From Suilimivivens sp009774465 (GTDB lineage Bacteria; Bacillota; Clostridia; Lachnospirales; Lachnospiraceae): 64,000 nt of DNA. Positions 16,746 through 25,998 of the stretch are shown here, in pieces; the stretch's first letter is position 1; each line of letters opens with the position of its first letter. The DNA lies in NCBI GenBank assembly GCA_947382645.1, contig CANDAE010000006.1:1-64000 (forward strand), in the 5' to 3' direction. The position numbers were made by a program, and so were the translations under genes. The notes beneath the pieces were generated by a model. It searched no databases and was not told the origin of the DNA. It saw nothing but the letters and a program-made list of their open reading frames with translations.

Positions 16746-17295
16746 GAAGCCAAAGCAAAAATCATCTGAGGAAAAAGAGCAGGTTCGCATAGGCAGAACT
16801 GCTTTTTTGGGGCTGCTGCTTGCTTTTGCGCTGATTCTTTCCTATATAGAGACGTTGATTCCCTTTCAAAGCGGGATTCCGGGAATAAAGCTTGGGCTGG
16901 CTAACCTTGCTGTTATCCTCGGCCTTTACTTATTTGGATGGAAAGAGGCGCTGCTTCTTACCACCTTAAAGGCGCTGTTAAGCGGCCTTTTGTTTGGAAA
17001 TTTGTTTATGATTTTGTATTCACTGGCAGGAGCATGGCTTAGCTGCATTATCATGATTTTTATGAAAAAAAGCAGCTGGTTCCATCTGCCTGTAGTAAGC
17101 GGCTCCGGAGGAGTGATGCATAATGTGGGGCAGCTTATTGTTGCGGCATTTGTTGTAAAAACATATGGAGTTTTATACTATGCGCCAGTTCTTATTGTTG
17201 CCGGGCTGGGGGTAGGGCTTTTAATTGGAGCTGCTGCTTCTTTTGTTCTGCCCTATATTCAAAATATTATGTGGAAAGGAACTTCTTATAGATGA
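16729..17295 (+). CDS. Gx transporter family / heptaprenyl diphosphate synthase component I-like membrane protein
   Basis: 188 residues with about five or six membrane helices. The segment IPGIKLGLANLAVILGLYLFGWKEALLLTTLKALLSGLLFG, given here as its parts PGIKLGLAN and KEALLLT, is the core of the Hpre_diP_synt_I family. Many members are now regarded as small transporters instead of prenyl synthase subunits. Overlaps the NusG-II gene by 17 bases. The start is ambiguous: AGGAGG lies 3 bases before a GTG at 16720 and 12 bases before this ATG. The cargo is unknown. Confidence 0.75.
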   Translation: MQSLTEKPKQKSSEEKEQVRIGRTAFLGLLLAFALILSYIETLIPFQSGIPGIKLGLANLAVILGLYLFGWKEALLLTTLKALLSGLLFGNLFMILYSLAGAWLSCIIMIFMKKSSWFHLPVVSGSGGVMHNVGQLIVAAFVVKTYGVLYYAPVLIVAGLGVGLLIGAAASFVLPYIQNIMWKGTSYR

Positions 17296-17894
17296 TCGGA
17301 TTTGTAAAAGGCAGAATTGATGAAATTACAGAAGATAATGTGGTGGTGGATATAGGGGGGATCGGCTGTAATGTTAAAATTTCAGGTGAAACGGCAGCGC
17401 AGCTTTCCGGAATAAATGGGGAGGTTAAGCTTTACACCTATACCTGTGTCAGGGAAGATTCGTTTCAACTTTATGGTTTTCTGACCAGGGATGACCTGGA
17501 AATATTTAAGAAGCTGATTACGGTAAATGGAATCGGACCGAAAGGCGGACTTGCAATTCTATCTGTGATGAGTGCGGACAATTTGAGATTTGCCATTATA
17601 TCAGGGGATGCGGCGGCAATTGCAAAAGCGCCGGGGATCGGGAAAAAGACAGCAGAGAGGGTTATTTTAGATCTAAAAGATAAAGTTTCCATAGAGGATA
17701 CATTTGTTTCAGGAAAAATGACGCAGTCAAATGAAAAAACAGCGGATAATCAGGCGAAAAAGGAGGCGGTGGAGGCGCTTACAGCACTTGGGTATTCCGC
17801 TTCTGACGCATTGCGTGCGGTAAATATGGTTTCATTTGAAGAAGGTATGAGTGTGGAGACAATTTTAAAACTTGCACTTAAGAATATGTTTTAA
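17292..17894 (+). CDS. ruvA: Holliday junction branch-migration protein RuvA
   Basis: 200 residues. The N-terminal OB domain (MIGFVKGRIDEITEDNVVVDIGGIGCNV) is followed by two helix-hairpin-helix motifs (ITVNGIGPKGGLAIL and IAKAPGIGKKTAERVILDLKDK). A C-terminal domain (EAVEALTALGYSASDA) contacts RuvB. RuvA tetramers hold the four-way junction while RuvB drives branch migration. The start overlaps the previous stop by 4 bases (ATGA). ruvB follows after 21 bases, the standard order. ruvC is absent here, as usual in Firmicutes, where RecU (encoded at 46889) is the resolvase. Confidence 0.96.
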   Translation: MIGFVKGRIDEITEDNVVVDIGGIGCNVKISGETAAQLSGINGEVKLYTYTCVREDSFQLYGFLTRDDLEIFKKLITVNGIGPKGGLAILSVMSADNLRFAIISGDAAAIAKAPGIGKKTAERVILDLKDKVSIEDTFVSGKMTQSNEKTADNQAKKEAVEALTALGYSASDALRAVNMVSFEEGMSVETILKLALKNMF

Positions 17895-17915
17895 ACAGTA
17901 TGGAGCACAAGATAT

Positions 17916-18914
17916 ATGGTTAAGAGAATGATAGAGACCAACTTGCAGGAAGAAGATGTCAAAATGGAAGGAACGCTTCGTCCTCAGAAACTGAATGACT
18001 ATATTGGTCAATCAAAAATAAAGGATAGCCTGAAAATATATATAGAAGCGGCTAAACAAAGAAATGATTCTCTGGATCACGTTCTTTTTTACGGGCCGCC
18101 CGGCCTTGGGAAAACTACCCTTGCAGGAATTATTGCAAACGAAATGGGAGTTAATATGAAGGTCACCAGCGGACCGGCAATAGAAAAGCCCGGGGAAATG
18201 GCAGCAATTCTTAATAATCTGCAGGAAGGAGATCTTTTGTTTGTAGATGAGATTCACAGGCTGAATCGTCAGGTGGAAGAAGTACTTTATCCTGCAATGG
18301 AAGATTTTGTGATAGACATTATGATAGGGAAAGGTCCTACAGCCCGTTCCATTCGTCTGGATCTTCCTCACTTTACTTTGGTGGGAGCAACCACCAGGGC
18401 CGGTCTTTTAACAGCACCCTTACGGGATCGGTTTGGAATTATCCACAGACTTGAATTTTATACGGTGGAGGAGCTGCAGACCATCATTATGCATTCTGCC
18501 CGTATTTTGCACGCGCCGGTTGAGGCGGCGGGAGCAATGGAAATGGCCAAAAGAAGCAGAGGGACGCCCAGACTGGCCAACAGAATCTTAAAGCGGGTAA
18601 GAGACTATGCGCAGGTCAAGCATGATGGAATTATTACGGAGCAGGTTGCCATGACTGCACTGGACTTAATGGATGTGGACAAGATGGGGCTTGATCATAT
18701 TGACAGGAACATTTTGCTTAGCATGATTCAGAAGTTCAGCGGCGGCCCGGTGGGATTAGATACCCTTGCGGCAGCAATTGGCGAGGACTCCGGAACAATA
18801 GAAGATGTATATGAACCATATCTTCTGAAAAATGGATTCATTAACCGTACCCCCAGAGGAAGAGTGGTGACAGAACTGGCTTATCATCATTTGGGACTTG
18901 AAATTTCTGAATAA
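17916..18914 (+). CDS. ruvB: Holliday junction DNA helicase RuvB
   Basis: 332-residue AAA+ motor for branch migration. Walker A is GPPGLGKTT (about residues 61-69), Walker B is DEIHRL, and sensor 1 lies in GATTRAG. A C-terminal winged-helix domain ends RTPRGRVVTELAYHHLG. The ATG at 17916 is kept because the N-terminus MVKRMIETNLQEED aligns with the usual start of clostridial RuvB; a second ATG at 17928 is possible. Confidence 0.96.
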   Translation: MVKRMIETNLQEEDVKMEGTLRPQKLNDYIGQSKIKDSLKIYIEAAKQRNDSLDHVLFYGPPGLGKTTLAGIIANEMGVNMKVTSGPAIEKPGEMAAILNNLQEGDLLFVDEIHRLNRQVEEVLYPAMEDFVIDIMIGKGPTARSIRLDLPHFTLVGATTRAGLLTAPLRDRFGIIHRLEFYTVEELQTIIMHSARILHAPVEAAGAMEMAKRSRGTPRLANRILKRVRDYAQVKHDGIITEQVAMTALDLMDVDKMGLDHIDRNILLSMIQKFSGGPVGLDTLAAAIGEDSGTIEDVYEPYLLKNGFINRTPRGRVVTELAYHHLGLEISE

Positions 18915-18986
18915 TCTTATTATAATAGAACTTGTATAGTTGTCCAAAGAGAAACCATATATCTTGTATGTAAAGGGGTGGCCTTG

Positions 18987-19391
18987 ATGTCAGTTAAGAC
19001 AGATACGGAAGTAATTATCGGCGGAAAAGTATTTACGCTGAGTGGATATGAAAGTGAAGAATATCTGCAGAAGGTAGCTTCTTATATTAATAATAAAATG
19101 ACGGAATATGGAAAAGTTCAGTCATTTAAAAGGCAGCCGCTTGACACACAAAATGTTCTTCTCCAGCTTAATATTGCAGATGATTATTTTAAGGCAAAAA
19201 AGCAGATCGGGCTGCTGGAAGAAGAAATTCAGGGAAAAGAAAAGGAATTATATAATTTAAAGCATGAACTGATTGCTTCCCAGATTAAACTGGAAAATAC
19301 AGAGAAAAATTTAAAATCCGTTCAATCAGAACTGAATGAAAGCGCAAAGAAAATAATCAGACTTGAAACTGAATTGAAAAATAATGGCTGA
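18987..19391 (+). CDS. zapA: Cell division protein ZapA
   Basis: 134 residues. The N-terminal ZapA domain (TEVIIGGKVFTLSGYESEEYLQKVASYINNKM) binds FtsZ and promotes Z-ring bundling. The C-terminal two thirds is a long coiled coil (EEEIQGKEKELYNLK onward). The ATG at 18987 is chosen because AAGGGG lies 8 bases upstream; a GTG at 18978 is the alternative. The stop overlaps the start of the U32 peptidase gene by 8 bases, a pairing common in Clostridia. Confidence 0.85.
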   Translation: MSVKTDTEVIIGGKVFTLSGYESEEYLQKVASYINNKMTEYGKVQSFKRQPLDTQNVLLQLNIADDYFKAKKQIGLLEEEIQGKEKELYNLKHELIASQIKLENTEKNLKSVQSELNESAKKIIRLETELKNNG

Positions 19392-21600
19392 CATGAAAAA
19401 AGTGGAATTGTTAGCTCCGGCAGGAAATTTTGATGCCTTAACAGGGGCTTTGAAAGCAGGTGCTGACGCTGTTTATTTGGGCGGGGCGCTTTATGGCGCT
19501 CGTGCATATGCAGATAACTTTACACAGGATGAGATTTGTACAGGAATACATCTGGCACATGTATTTGGCAGAAGGATTTACCTTACTGTCAATACATTGA
19601 TTAAAGAAAAAGAGCTGGATGGACTGTACAATTTTTTGTTGCCCTTTTATGAGTGCGGTCTGGATGGCGTAATTGTTCAGGATTTAGGTGCTTTACGCCT
19701 TATCAGAAAATATTTTCCTCACCTTTCCATTCATGCAAGCACCCAGATGGCCCTGACAGGGAGTGAAGGCGCTTCTTTTATGAAGGCGGAAGGAGTATCG
19801 AGAATTGTACCTGCAAGAGAACTGTCTCTTGCAGAAATAAAAAGTATCAAACAAAATACAGGACTGGAAATAGAAACATTTGTTCATGGCGCCATGTGTT
19901 ACTGTTATTCCGGACAATGCCTGTTCAGCAGTATTCTTGGGGGACGCAGCGGCAACAGAGGCAGATGTGCACAGCCCTGCCGGCTTCCCTATAAAGCCAG
20001 TACCATAGATTTAAACACTGATACCTTATATCCTTTAAGCATGAGAGATATGTGTACGATTTCCATGCTGCCGGAGTTGATTGAGGCAGGAATTGATTCT
20101 TTCAAGATTGAAGGAAGAATGAAAAAGCCTGCCTATGCGGCAGGTGTGACAGCGATCTATCGAAAATATATAGATCTTTATTATGAACAGAAAGAAAATT
20201 TCCAGGTGGCACAGGCTGATATGGAACAGCTAAAAAGTCTGTATATTCGAAGCCAGACAGGAGATGGCTATTATAAACGTCATAACGGAAAGGAAATGCT
20301 CTCTCTTACCTCGCCGGCTTATTCAGGATCAGATGAAAAGCTTTTGGCAGATATTCAGAAGAAATATATAGAAGAAAAGCTATGCCATGAAGTAACTGCA
20401 AAGGTCTGCCTGAAAAAGAAAGAACCTTCCCTGCTTATATTAAGTAAGGGGCAAATACATGTTTCCTGTACCGGAGAAGTGGTACAGAAGGCATTAAAAC
20501 AGCCTCTTTCCGGGGAAAAAATAAAAGAGCAGATCAAAAAATGCGGAAACAGTCCTGTTAAGATTATGCAAGTGGAATTGGAAGCAGAAGAGGATATATT
20601 TCTGCCGGTCAGTTCGCTTAATGCGCTTAGAAGAAATGCGGCTGCCGCCTTTGAAAAAGAGATGATCCGGCGAAACGGATTTTATGAACCCACTGCTCCA
20701 AATGCCAAATTGACGCCTGAGAAAGAAACAACAAGAGGCGGAGCAGTTATTTCAGGGAATCATGAAAAGCAGTCCATCCATCAGCTTCATGCGGCAGTAA
20801 ATACAAAAGCGCAGCTCTTGGCGGCCTTAAATGAATCCCTGGAGCGAATTTACCTAGATTATGGCCTGTTATGCGAAGAAGTATATAAAGAACTGAAAAA
20901 ATACAAACAAAGAAAGGACTTCCGGACGAAATTATATGTGACTATGCCTTACATTGTCAGAGAAGGAAATCTTTCCTTTCTTGAGGAAATAAAAAGACTT
21001 TTTTCGGACAGTCCGCTGTTTGAGGGAGTATTGGTAAGAAATCTGGAAAGCTATTATTTTTTGGCAAAACAGGGATTTTCAGGAAAAATGATACTGGATG
21101 CAAATCTTTACTTATGGAATCATGAGGTTGTTGCATTCTGGGAGAAACGGGTGGAAGAGTTTTACCTTCCGGTTGAATGTAATCTACATGAATGGAAGGA
21201 ATTACTGCAGCACTGTGGGCAGAAAACCATTCTTTCTTCTGCAATTGTATATGGAAGGCTGCCTATGATGATTACTGCAAACTGCTTAAGTAAGACCGGC
21301 GGAAAATGCAGTAAAATACCTCAGATTATTACCTTAAAAGACCGCTATGAAAAGCAATTTCCGGTTTATACGGATTGTCTTAGCTGCATAAACATTATTT
21401 ACAACAGCGTCCCTTTATCTCTTCATAAGCTTTTTGAAAACAAAAACTGGATGAAGGGAAATTTCAGGCTGGATTTTACCACAGAAGATGAAAGAGAAAC
21501 TGTACAGGTTATCCGATATTTTAAGGAATTGTTTCAATGCTTTAAGGCTCCTTTTTATAAAGAATATACAACGGGGCATTTGAAAAGAGGAGTTGAATAA
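19384..21600 (+). CDS. U32 family peptidase with DUF3656-like extension
   Basis: 738 residues. The N-terminal TIM-barrel-like U32 domain begins VELLAPAGNFDALTGALKAGADAVYLGG. The family signature region ETFVHGAMCYCYSGQCLFSS lies near residue 160, with CAQPCRLPY following; these cysteines resemble the cluster ligands of tRNA-hydroxylating relatives (RlhA/TrhP type). The long C-terminal part matches the longer, DUF3656-containing forms. Whether it acts as collagenase-type peptidase or in RNA hydroxylation cannot be decided; I favour RNA modification because of the cysteine cluster. The next gene starts directly at the stop. Confidence 0.8.
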   Translation: MADMKKVELLAPAGNFDALTGALKAGADAVYLGGALYGARAYADNFTQDEICTGIHLAHVFGRRIYLTVNTLIKEKELDGLYNFLLPFYECGLDGVIVQDLGALRLIRKYFPHLSIHASTQMALTGSEGASFMKAEGVSRIVPARELSLAEIKSIKQNTGLEIETFVHGAMCYCYSGQCLFSSILGGRSGNRGRCAQPCRLPYKASTIDLNTDTLYPLSMRDMCTISMLPELIEAGIDSFKIEGRMKKPAYAAGVTAIYRKYIDLYYEQKENFQVAQADMEQLKSLYIRSQTGDGYYKRHNGKEMLSLTSPAYSGSDEKLLADIQKKYIEEKLCHEVTAKVCLKKKEPSLLILSKGQIHVSCTGEVVQKALKQPLSGEKIKEQIKKCGNSPVKIMQVELEAEEDIFLPVSSLNALRRNAAAAFEKEMIRRNGFYEPTAPNAKLTPEKETTRGGAVISGNHEKQSIHQLHAAVNTKAQLLAALNESLERIYLDYGLLCEEVYKELKKYKQRKDFRTKLYVTMPYIVREGNLSFLEEIKRLFSDSPLFEGVLVRNLESYYFLAKQGFSGKMILDANLYLWNHEVVAFWEKRVEEFYLPVECNLHEWKELLQHCGQKTILSSAIVYGRLPMMITANCLSKTGGKCSKIPQIITLKDRYEKQFPVYTDCLSCINIIYNSVPLSLHKLFENKNWMKGNFRLDFTTEDERETVQVIRYFKELFQCFKAPFYKEYTTGHLKRGVE

Positions 21601-23010
21601 ATGGAGCTATATGTCAGCGAATTTTCTAAATATGTGATTGCATTGCTGCTGATTTTTTATACTTACGAATGTTTTGCAGTATTCCGGTTTGAGGAGGAAG
21701 CGCAGAGAAAAGGAATTTATTTAAGGCAGAACCTTTTTATGTTCCTGTTTCATTTTAGCTGCTTTCTTGTTATTTGTTTTGAGACAAAGGATATCACCTA
21801 CCTGTTTTTTTATGCGTTTCAACAGATTATTCTTTATGCGGTAATTGTGTTATACCATATGCTTTATCCCAAAACAAACCGTCTGATTATCAATAATATG
21901 TGTATGTTACTTATTATTGGCTTTGTAATTTTAACAAGATTTGGCATTGAAAAAGCAATTAAACAGTTTATTATTGTGACAGGTTCATTGATTATAGCGC
22001 TGCTTATTCCTTTTTTTGTCCATAAATTTAAATTTTTAAAAAAACTGAAATGGATTTATGCGGCAGTGGGAATTGCAGCTTTATCAGTGGTTATGATTTT
22101 AGGACAAACCACATATGGAAGCAAGCTTTCTTATTCCATTGCAGGACTTACCTTTCAGCCTTCCGAATTTGTAAAAATCCTGTTTGTGTTTTTTGTGGCA
22201 AGCGCTTTATATGAGGCATCAGGATTTTTTGAAGTGTTTACAACCGCAGTAGTTGCTGCCGCTCATGTGATCATTCTGGTGATTTCAAAGGATTTGGGAA
22301 GTGCGCTTATTTTCTTTGTAGTTTATGTGCTGATGGTGTTTGTGGCAACCAGAAACTATTTTTACATGATTGCAGGGTTTTTAGGCGGTTCTGGCGCCGC
22401 TTACATTGCATATCGGGTATTTACCCATGTGCAGGTGCGTGTGCAGGCGTGGAAGGATCCCTGGAGCGTAATTGACTCTGCCGGTTATCAGATCACCCAG
22501 TCTCTTTTTGCAATTTCAAGCGGAGGCTGGTTTGGACTTGGTCTTTATAAAGGAAGACCGGATGATATTCCTTTTGTGGAGGCTGATTTTATTTTTTCTG
22601 CAATTGCCGAAGAGCTTGGTATTTTAATTGCAGTGTGTTTGATTTTAATCTGTGTCAGTTGTTTTATTATGTTTATGAATATTTCATCAGGGATATCAGA
22701 TAAATTTTATCAGCTTACAGCCTTTGGACTTGGCGTTACCTATATTTTTCAGGTATTTTTAACAATTGGCGGCGGTTCCAAATTTATTCCGCTTACAGGC
22801 GTTACGCTGCCGCTGGTCAGTTATGGCGGCAGTTCTGTTCTCACTACTTTAATCATGTTTGCAATCATTGAAGGGCTGCATATTGTGAAGTGTGAGGAAG
22901 AAGAACAGAAAAAAAGGGAAGAAAGAAAGGTCAGAAGGAAAAAGAAACCGGCGGTAATTGAGATAGAAGAGGAAGATTTGTCAGGAGATGAAATTGAAGA
23001 AGAGGAATGA
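21601..23010 (+). CDS. FtsW/RodA/SpoVE family peptidoglycan glycosyltransferase
   Basis: 469 residues with about ten membrane helices. Family motifs are GLTFQPSEFVKI, DLGSALIFFVVYVLMVF, the EADFIFSAIAEELG loop and GGSKFIPLTGVTLPLVSYGGSS. SEDS proteins polymerise lipid II with a partner class B PBP, which is the next gene and overlaps by 23 bases. The C-terminal tail is strongly charged (KKREERKVRRKKK then acidic). FtsW, RodA or SpoVE identity cannot be assigned; an actinobacterial-like RodA/PbpA arrangement is the closest parallel. Confidence 0.88.
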   Translation: MELYVSEFSKYVIALLLIFYTYECFAVFRFEEEAQRKGIYLRQNLFMFLFHFSCFLVICFETKDITYLFFYAFQQIILYAVIVLYHMLYPKTNRLIINNMCMLLIIGFVILTRFGIEKAIKQFIIVTGSLIIALLIPFFVHKFKFLKKLKWIYAAVGIAALSVVMILGQTTYGSKLSYSIAGLTFQPSEFVKILFVFFVASALYEASGFFEVFTTAVVAAAHVIILVISKDLGSALIFFVVYVLMVFVATRNYFYMIAGFLGGSGAAYIAYRVFTHVQVRVQAWKDPWSVIDSAGYQITQSLFAISSGGWFGLGLYKGRPDDIPFVEADFIFSAIAEELGILIAVCLILICVSCFIMFMNISSGISDKFYQLTAFGLGVTYIFQVFLTIGGGSKFIPLTGVTLPLVSYGGSSVLTTLIMFAIIEGLHIVKCEEEEQKKREERKVRRKKKPAVIEIEEEDLSGDEIEEEE

Positions 23011-24430
23011 TAATAAAAAACATAAAAAGAAAAATCGTGAGATTCGGATTGTTACATGGGCGTTTGTATTGCTGTTTTTCTGTATGGCAGGCTATATTAC
23101 CTATTATTCCGTGACAAATCATCAGGAGCTTATTAATAACAGTTATAATGGCAGACAACAGGCATTGCTTGCCCAAAATGTCCGCGGCAGGATTTATTCG
23201 GGGGATGGAGAAGTGCTTGCACAGACAATCACAGACGAAGAGGGAAAAGAAATACGAGAATATCCTTATGAGAATTTGTTTGCGCATGTGGTAGGATATG
23301 CTGTTAACGGAAGAATGGGTGTTGAATCTCAGGCAAATTATTATCTGATTAATTCAAATGCACCTCTTTCAGAGAAGGCAGGTTTGGATTTAAGCGGGGC
23401 AAAATATCCGGGAGATGACGTTTATACTACTTTAAATGTTAATCTGCAGCAGGTGGCTTCAACCGCATTGGGAATTTATCAGGGCGCAATCATTGTTTCA
23501 GAACCGGAAACAGGAAAAATTCTAGCTATGGTTTCAAAGCCTGATTTTAATCCTGAAGAAATTTCAGACATCTGGGATGAATTAGTTGAAGATAAGGAAA
23601 GCAGTATATTGCTTAACCGTGTCACACAGGGGTTATACCCGCCAGGCTCCACATTTAAGATTGTGACTGCATTGGAATATATAAGGGAAAATAAAGATAC
23701 TTATCAAAACTACAGTTATAATTGTACAGGTGCTATTTCAAGGGGAGAAGACCGTATTCAATGTTATCATGGAAGTGTTCATGGAACGGTAAATTTTAAA
23801 AAATCTTTTGCAAAGTCCTGCAATTCTTCTTTTGCCAATATTGGACTTTCTCTTGACAGGCAGCTATTTGCAGATACTTTGGAGAAACTGTTGTTTAACC
23901 AGAATCTGGACCTGCCTTTTGCCACAGGGACAAGCAGGGCAGACGTTTCAGAACAAACCAGTGATGGGGATATGATGCAGGTTTCCATTGGACAGGGGAC
24001 TACAGGCATTACGCCTCTTTGGCTGAATATGCTCACCTGCGGGATTGCAAACGATGGAACTGTAATGAGGCCTTATGTGGTGGATTATGTGCAAAATAGT
24101 GCAGGAACAAGGATAAAAACCTTTTCCCCTGCTGTCTATGGAAAATTGATGGATGAACAGGAGGCGGAAATTTTAAGAGGACTGATGAGCGATGTGGTGG
24201 AAGAAGGGACTGCCTCAAGATTAAGCGGGCTTTCTTATACTGCGGCAGGAAAAACCGGCTCAGCAGAATACGGAACAATAAAAGGAGACAGCCACGCCTG
24301 GTTTACCGGCTTTGCACCGGTGGAAAATCCCCAGATCTGTGTGACGATTATTATTGAAGGCGCGGGAGCCGGTGGTGATTATGCGGTTCCCATCGCTAAA
24401 AGAATTTTTGATGCATATTTTGAAGATTAA
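22988..24430 (+). CDS. Class B penicillin-binding protein (transpeptidase)
   Basis: 480 residues. A basic cytosolic tail and one membrane helix (about 17-38) precede a short linker and the transpeptidase domain. Active-site motifs are S221-T-F-K224, S277-C-N279 and K422-T-G-S425. It cross-links peptidoglycan alongside the SEDS protein encoded just upstream. It is shorter than PBP2 or PBP3 (600-700) because the N-terminal dimerisation region is mostly missing, as in PbpA-type proteins. AGGAG lies 1 base before the ATG at 22988 but 6 bases before an in-frame TTG at 22994, so TTG may be the true start. Confidence 0.88.
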   Translation: MKLKKRNDNKKHKKKNREIRIVTWAFVLLFFCMAGYITYYSVTNHQELINNSYNGRQQALLAQNVRGRIYSGDGEVLAQTITDEEGKEIREYPYENLFAHVVGYAVNGRMGVESQANYYLINSNAPLSEKAGLDLSGAKYPGDDVYTTLNVNLQQVASTALGIYQGAIIVSEPETGKILAMVSKPDFNPEEISDIWDELVEDKESSILLNRVTQGLYPPGSTFKIVTALEYIRENKDTYQNYSYNCTGAISRGEDRIQCYHGSVHGTVNFKKSFAKSCNSSFANIGLSLDRQLFADTLEKLLFNQNLDLPFATGTSRADVSEQTSDGDMMQVSIGQGTTGITPLWLNMLTCGIANDGTVMRPYVVDYVQNSAGTRIKTFSPAVYGKLMDEQEAEILRGLMSDVVEEGTASRLSGLSYTAAGKTGSAEYGTIKGDSHAWFTGFAPVENPQICVTIIIEGAGAGGDYAVPIAKRIFDAYFED

Positions 24431-25482
24431 TAGATACTTACAATGGAAATATCTTTTCTGTGCGCTAAATGAATAATTGTGCCGCTGGTGGTACGAACCA
24501 CAGGACGCCCCATTTTATTTTGATTGATCAGTATGACTTCGGCAATCTGGTCGTTGCTCAGGCGGACATTCAGGCCCACCATATGGTTGGCAATGCGGGA
24601 TAAAACAGGCTGCAAAAGCTCGATGTCGTATTTAAATGCATCCTTTTCAAATATTTCAACTACTTCAAAAGGTGTTTTAGACTGCCTGTAGGTTCTTGCA
24701 GAGGTCATAGCTTCATAGGCATCGATAATGGAAATATATCTTGCATAAATATCTATCTGGGTATCATGAAGCCTGGAGGGATATCCGGTGCCGTCATACC
24801 GCTCATGATGCATCAGAGCTGCTTTTAAAATATGGGAATCCACATTCAGCTCCTGAAGCAGTTGAAAGCCGGTAATCGTATGGGTTTTGATTTTTTCAAA
24901 TTCCAGATCGGTCAGTTTATCTGTTTTCCAGATCAGCTCATTAGGCAGCTTTAATTTGCCGATATCGTAGAAAAAGGCACACTGGATCAACAGATTTGTT
25001 TCCTCTGGCGTTAAGGACATCCAGGAAGCAAACAGGCCTGCAATTAATGCGGAGTTTAAACAATGGGCATAGGTCAGGTCATCTTCCGTGGGAAGCATAT
25101 TATACAAATAATCCAAAAGAAGCTCATGGCGCTCTAAACTGCTGTAAATAATCTGATAAATCTGCATAAGCTTATCCATCTCAAGAGGAGCTTTTTCAAA
25201 TACAAGCTGATGCATCATTGTTTTGTAATCAGGAAGTGCATTTAAATAGGCCTTCTGAAAAGCGGCAAAACCATTGCTGAAACGGATTTTTTCAAAATAG
25301 GTTACGGCATAATCAATGTTTTCCTTTACGGATACACACATAATGGAATGGCGGGCCAGTTTATTAATTACATTAGCATCAACTTTGGTGCCGGCAGGAA
25401 TGATCAGTTCATTTTTGTAGTTGTATATATCGGCTCCGATTTCCATTCCGGGCTCAAGGGCCATTCTGGCAATATCTTTCAT
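24427..25482 (-). CDS. HD-GYP domain protein with altered HD motif
   Basis: 351 residues. The N-terminal region (about 1-110) is a DUF3391-like or regulatory part, followed by an HD-GYP domain, a fold that usually hydrolyses cyclic di-GMP. HHERYDGTGYP and the following IDAYEAMTSARTYR are intact, but the HD pair reads FYDIGKLKLP, so a tyrosine (TAC codon) replaces the metal-binding histidine. Catalysis may be lost or changed. ATG 25482 has CGGAGA 6 bases upstream; the longer frame to 25539 has no such site. Its stop overlaps the PBP stop by 4 bases, tail to tail. Confidence 0.8.
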   Translation of the reverse strand: MKDIARMALEPGMEIGADIYNYKNELIIPAGTKVDANVINKLARHSIMCVSVKENIDYAVTYFEKIRFSNGFAAFQKAYLNALPDYKTMMHQLVFEKAPLEMDKLMQIYQIIYSSLERHELLLDYLYNMLPTEDDLTYAHCLNSALIAGLFASWMSLTPEETNLLIQCAFFYDIGKLKLPNELIWKTDKLTDLEFEKIKTHTITGFQLLQELNVDSHILKAALMHHERYDGTGYPSRLHDTQIDIYARYISIIDAYEAMTSARTYRQSKTPFEVVEIFEKDAFKYDIELLQPVLSRIANHMVGLNVRLSNDQIAEVILINQNKMGRPVVRTTSGTIIHLAHRKDISIVSIY

Positions 25483-25592
25483 AGTATTCTCCGTTAAATT
25501 CATGCTGCGATATGTAGTATGATACATATATTTGTGCAATAACTTTACAGTTTTAAGTATAAGTCTTTTACCAGATTTGTCAATATTTTGCT

Positions 25593-25620
25593 TTGGAATT
25601 TCAATGAAATATGATATGAT
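25593..25620 (+). promoter_or_regulatory. Extended -10 promoter
   Basis: TTGGAA (25593-25598), 16 bases, then TATGAT (25615-25620) preceded by TGA, forming an extended -10 element. It serves the gene at 25652 and probably the following genes. Confidence 0.6.
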
Positions 25621-25651
25621 GAAACTATCGGTGTAGGGAAAGGAACATGGA

Positions 25652-25963
25652 ATGAAATTTTATAAATATTTATATATTGGCGATACTGTTACTGATCCTG
25701 CAAAAGTGAAATGGAAGCTAAAACATCATGCCGGAACTCAGGTTTATGTAGTAGCCATAGCCGCAGGAGCCGATCAACTGGAAATATTTCATGCGGCATA
25801 TCTTAAACAGCGGTATTACAGATACCACCCACCGATTATTGTGGGAATCGCATCCAACCATGACGAGGCGGTTGACATTATTGTTAAAATAGCTCAGGAA
25901 TGTGTGGATACAACTGGAAATTGTAATTTAAAGGAATATTTAAAACATAAAGTAAAATCCTGA
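25652..25963 (+). CDS. Conserved hypothetical protein
   Basis: 103 residues, soluble, no signal peptide. The sequence (KYLYIGDTVTDPAKVKWKL at the start, then alternating beta and helix patterns) suggests a small alpha/beta fold, but I recognise no family or catalytic motif. GGAAAGGAAC precedes the ATG. It has its own promoter and lies 35 bases before the DUF2953 gene. Confidence 0.65.
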   Translation: MKFYKYLYIGDTVTDPAKVKWKLKHHAGTQVYVVAIAAGADQLEIFHAAYLKQRYYRYHPPIIVGIASNHDEAVDIIVKIAQECVDTTGNCNLKEYLKHKVKS

Positions 25964-25998
25964 GTCTTTAAGCAAGAGTGTAATTATGGAGTAACCTG

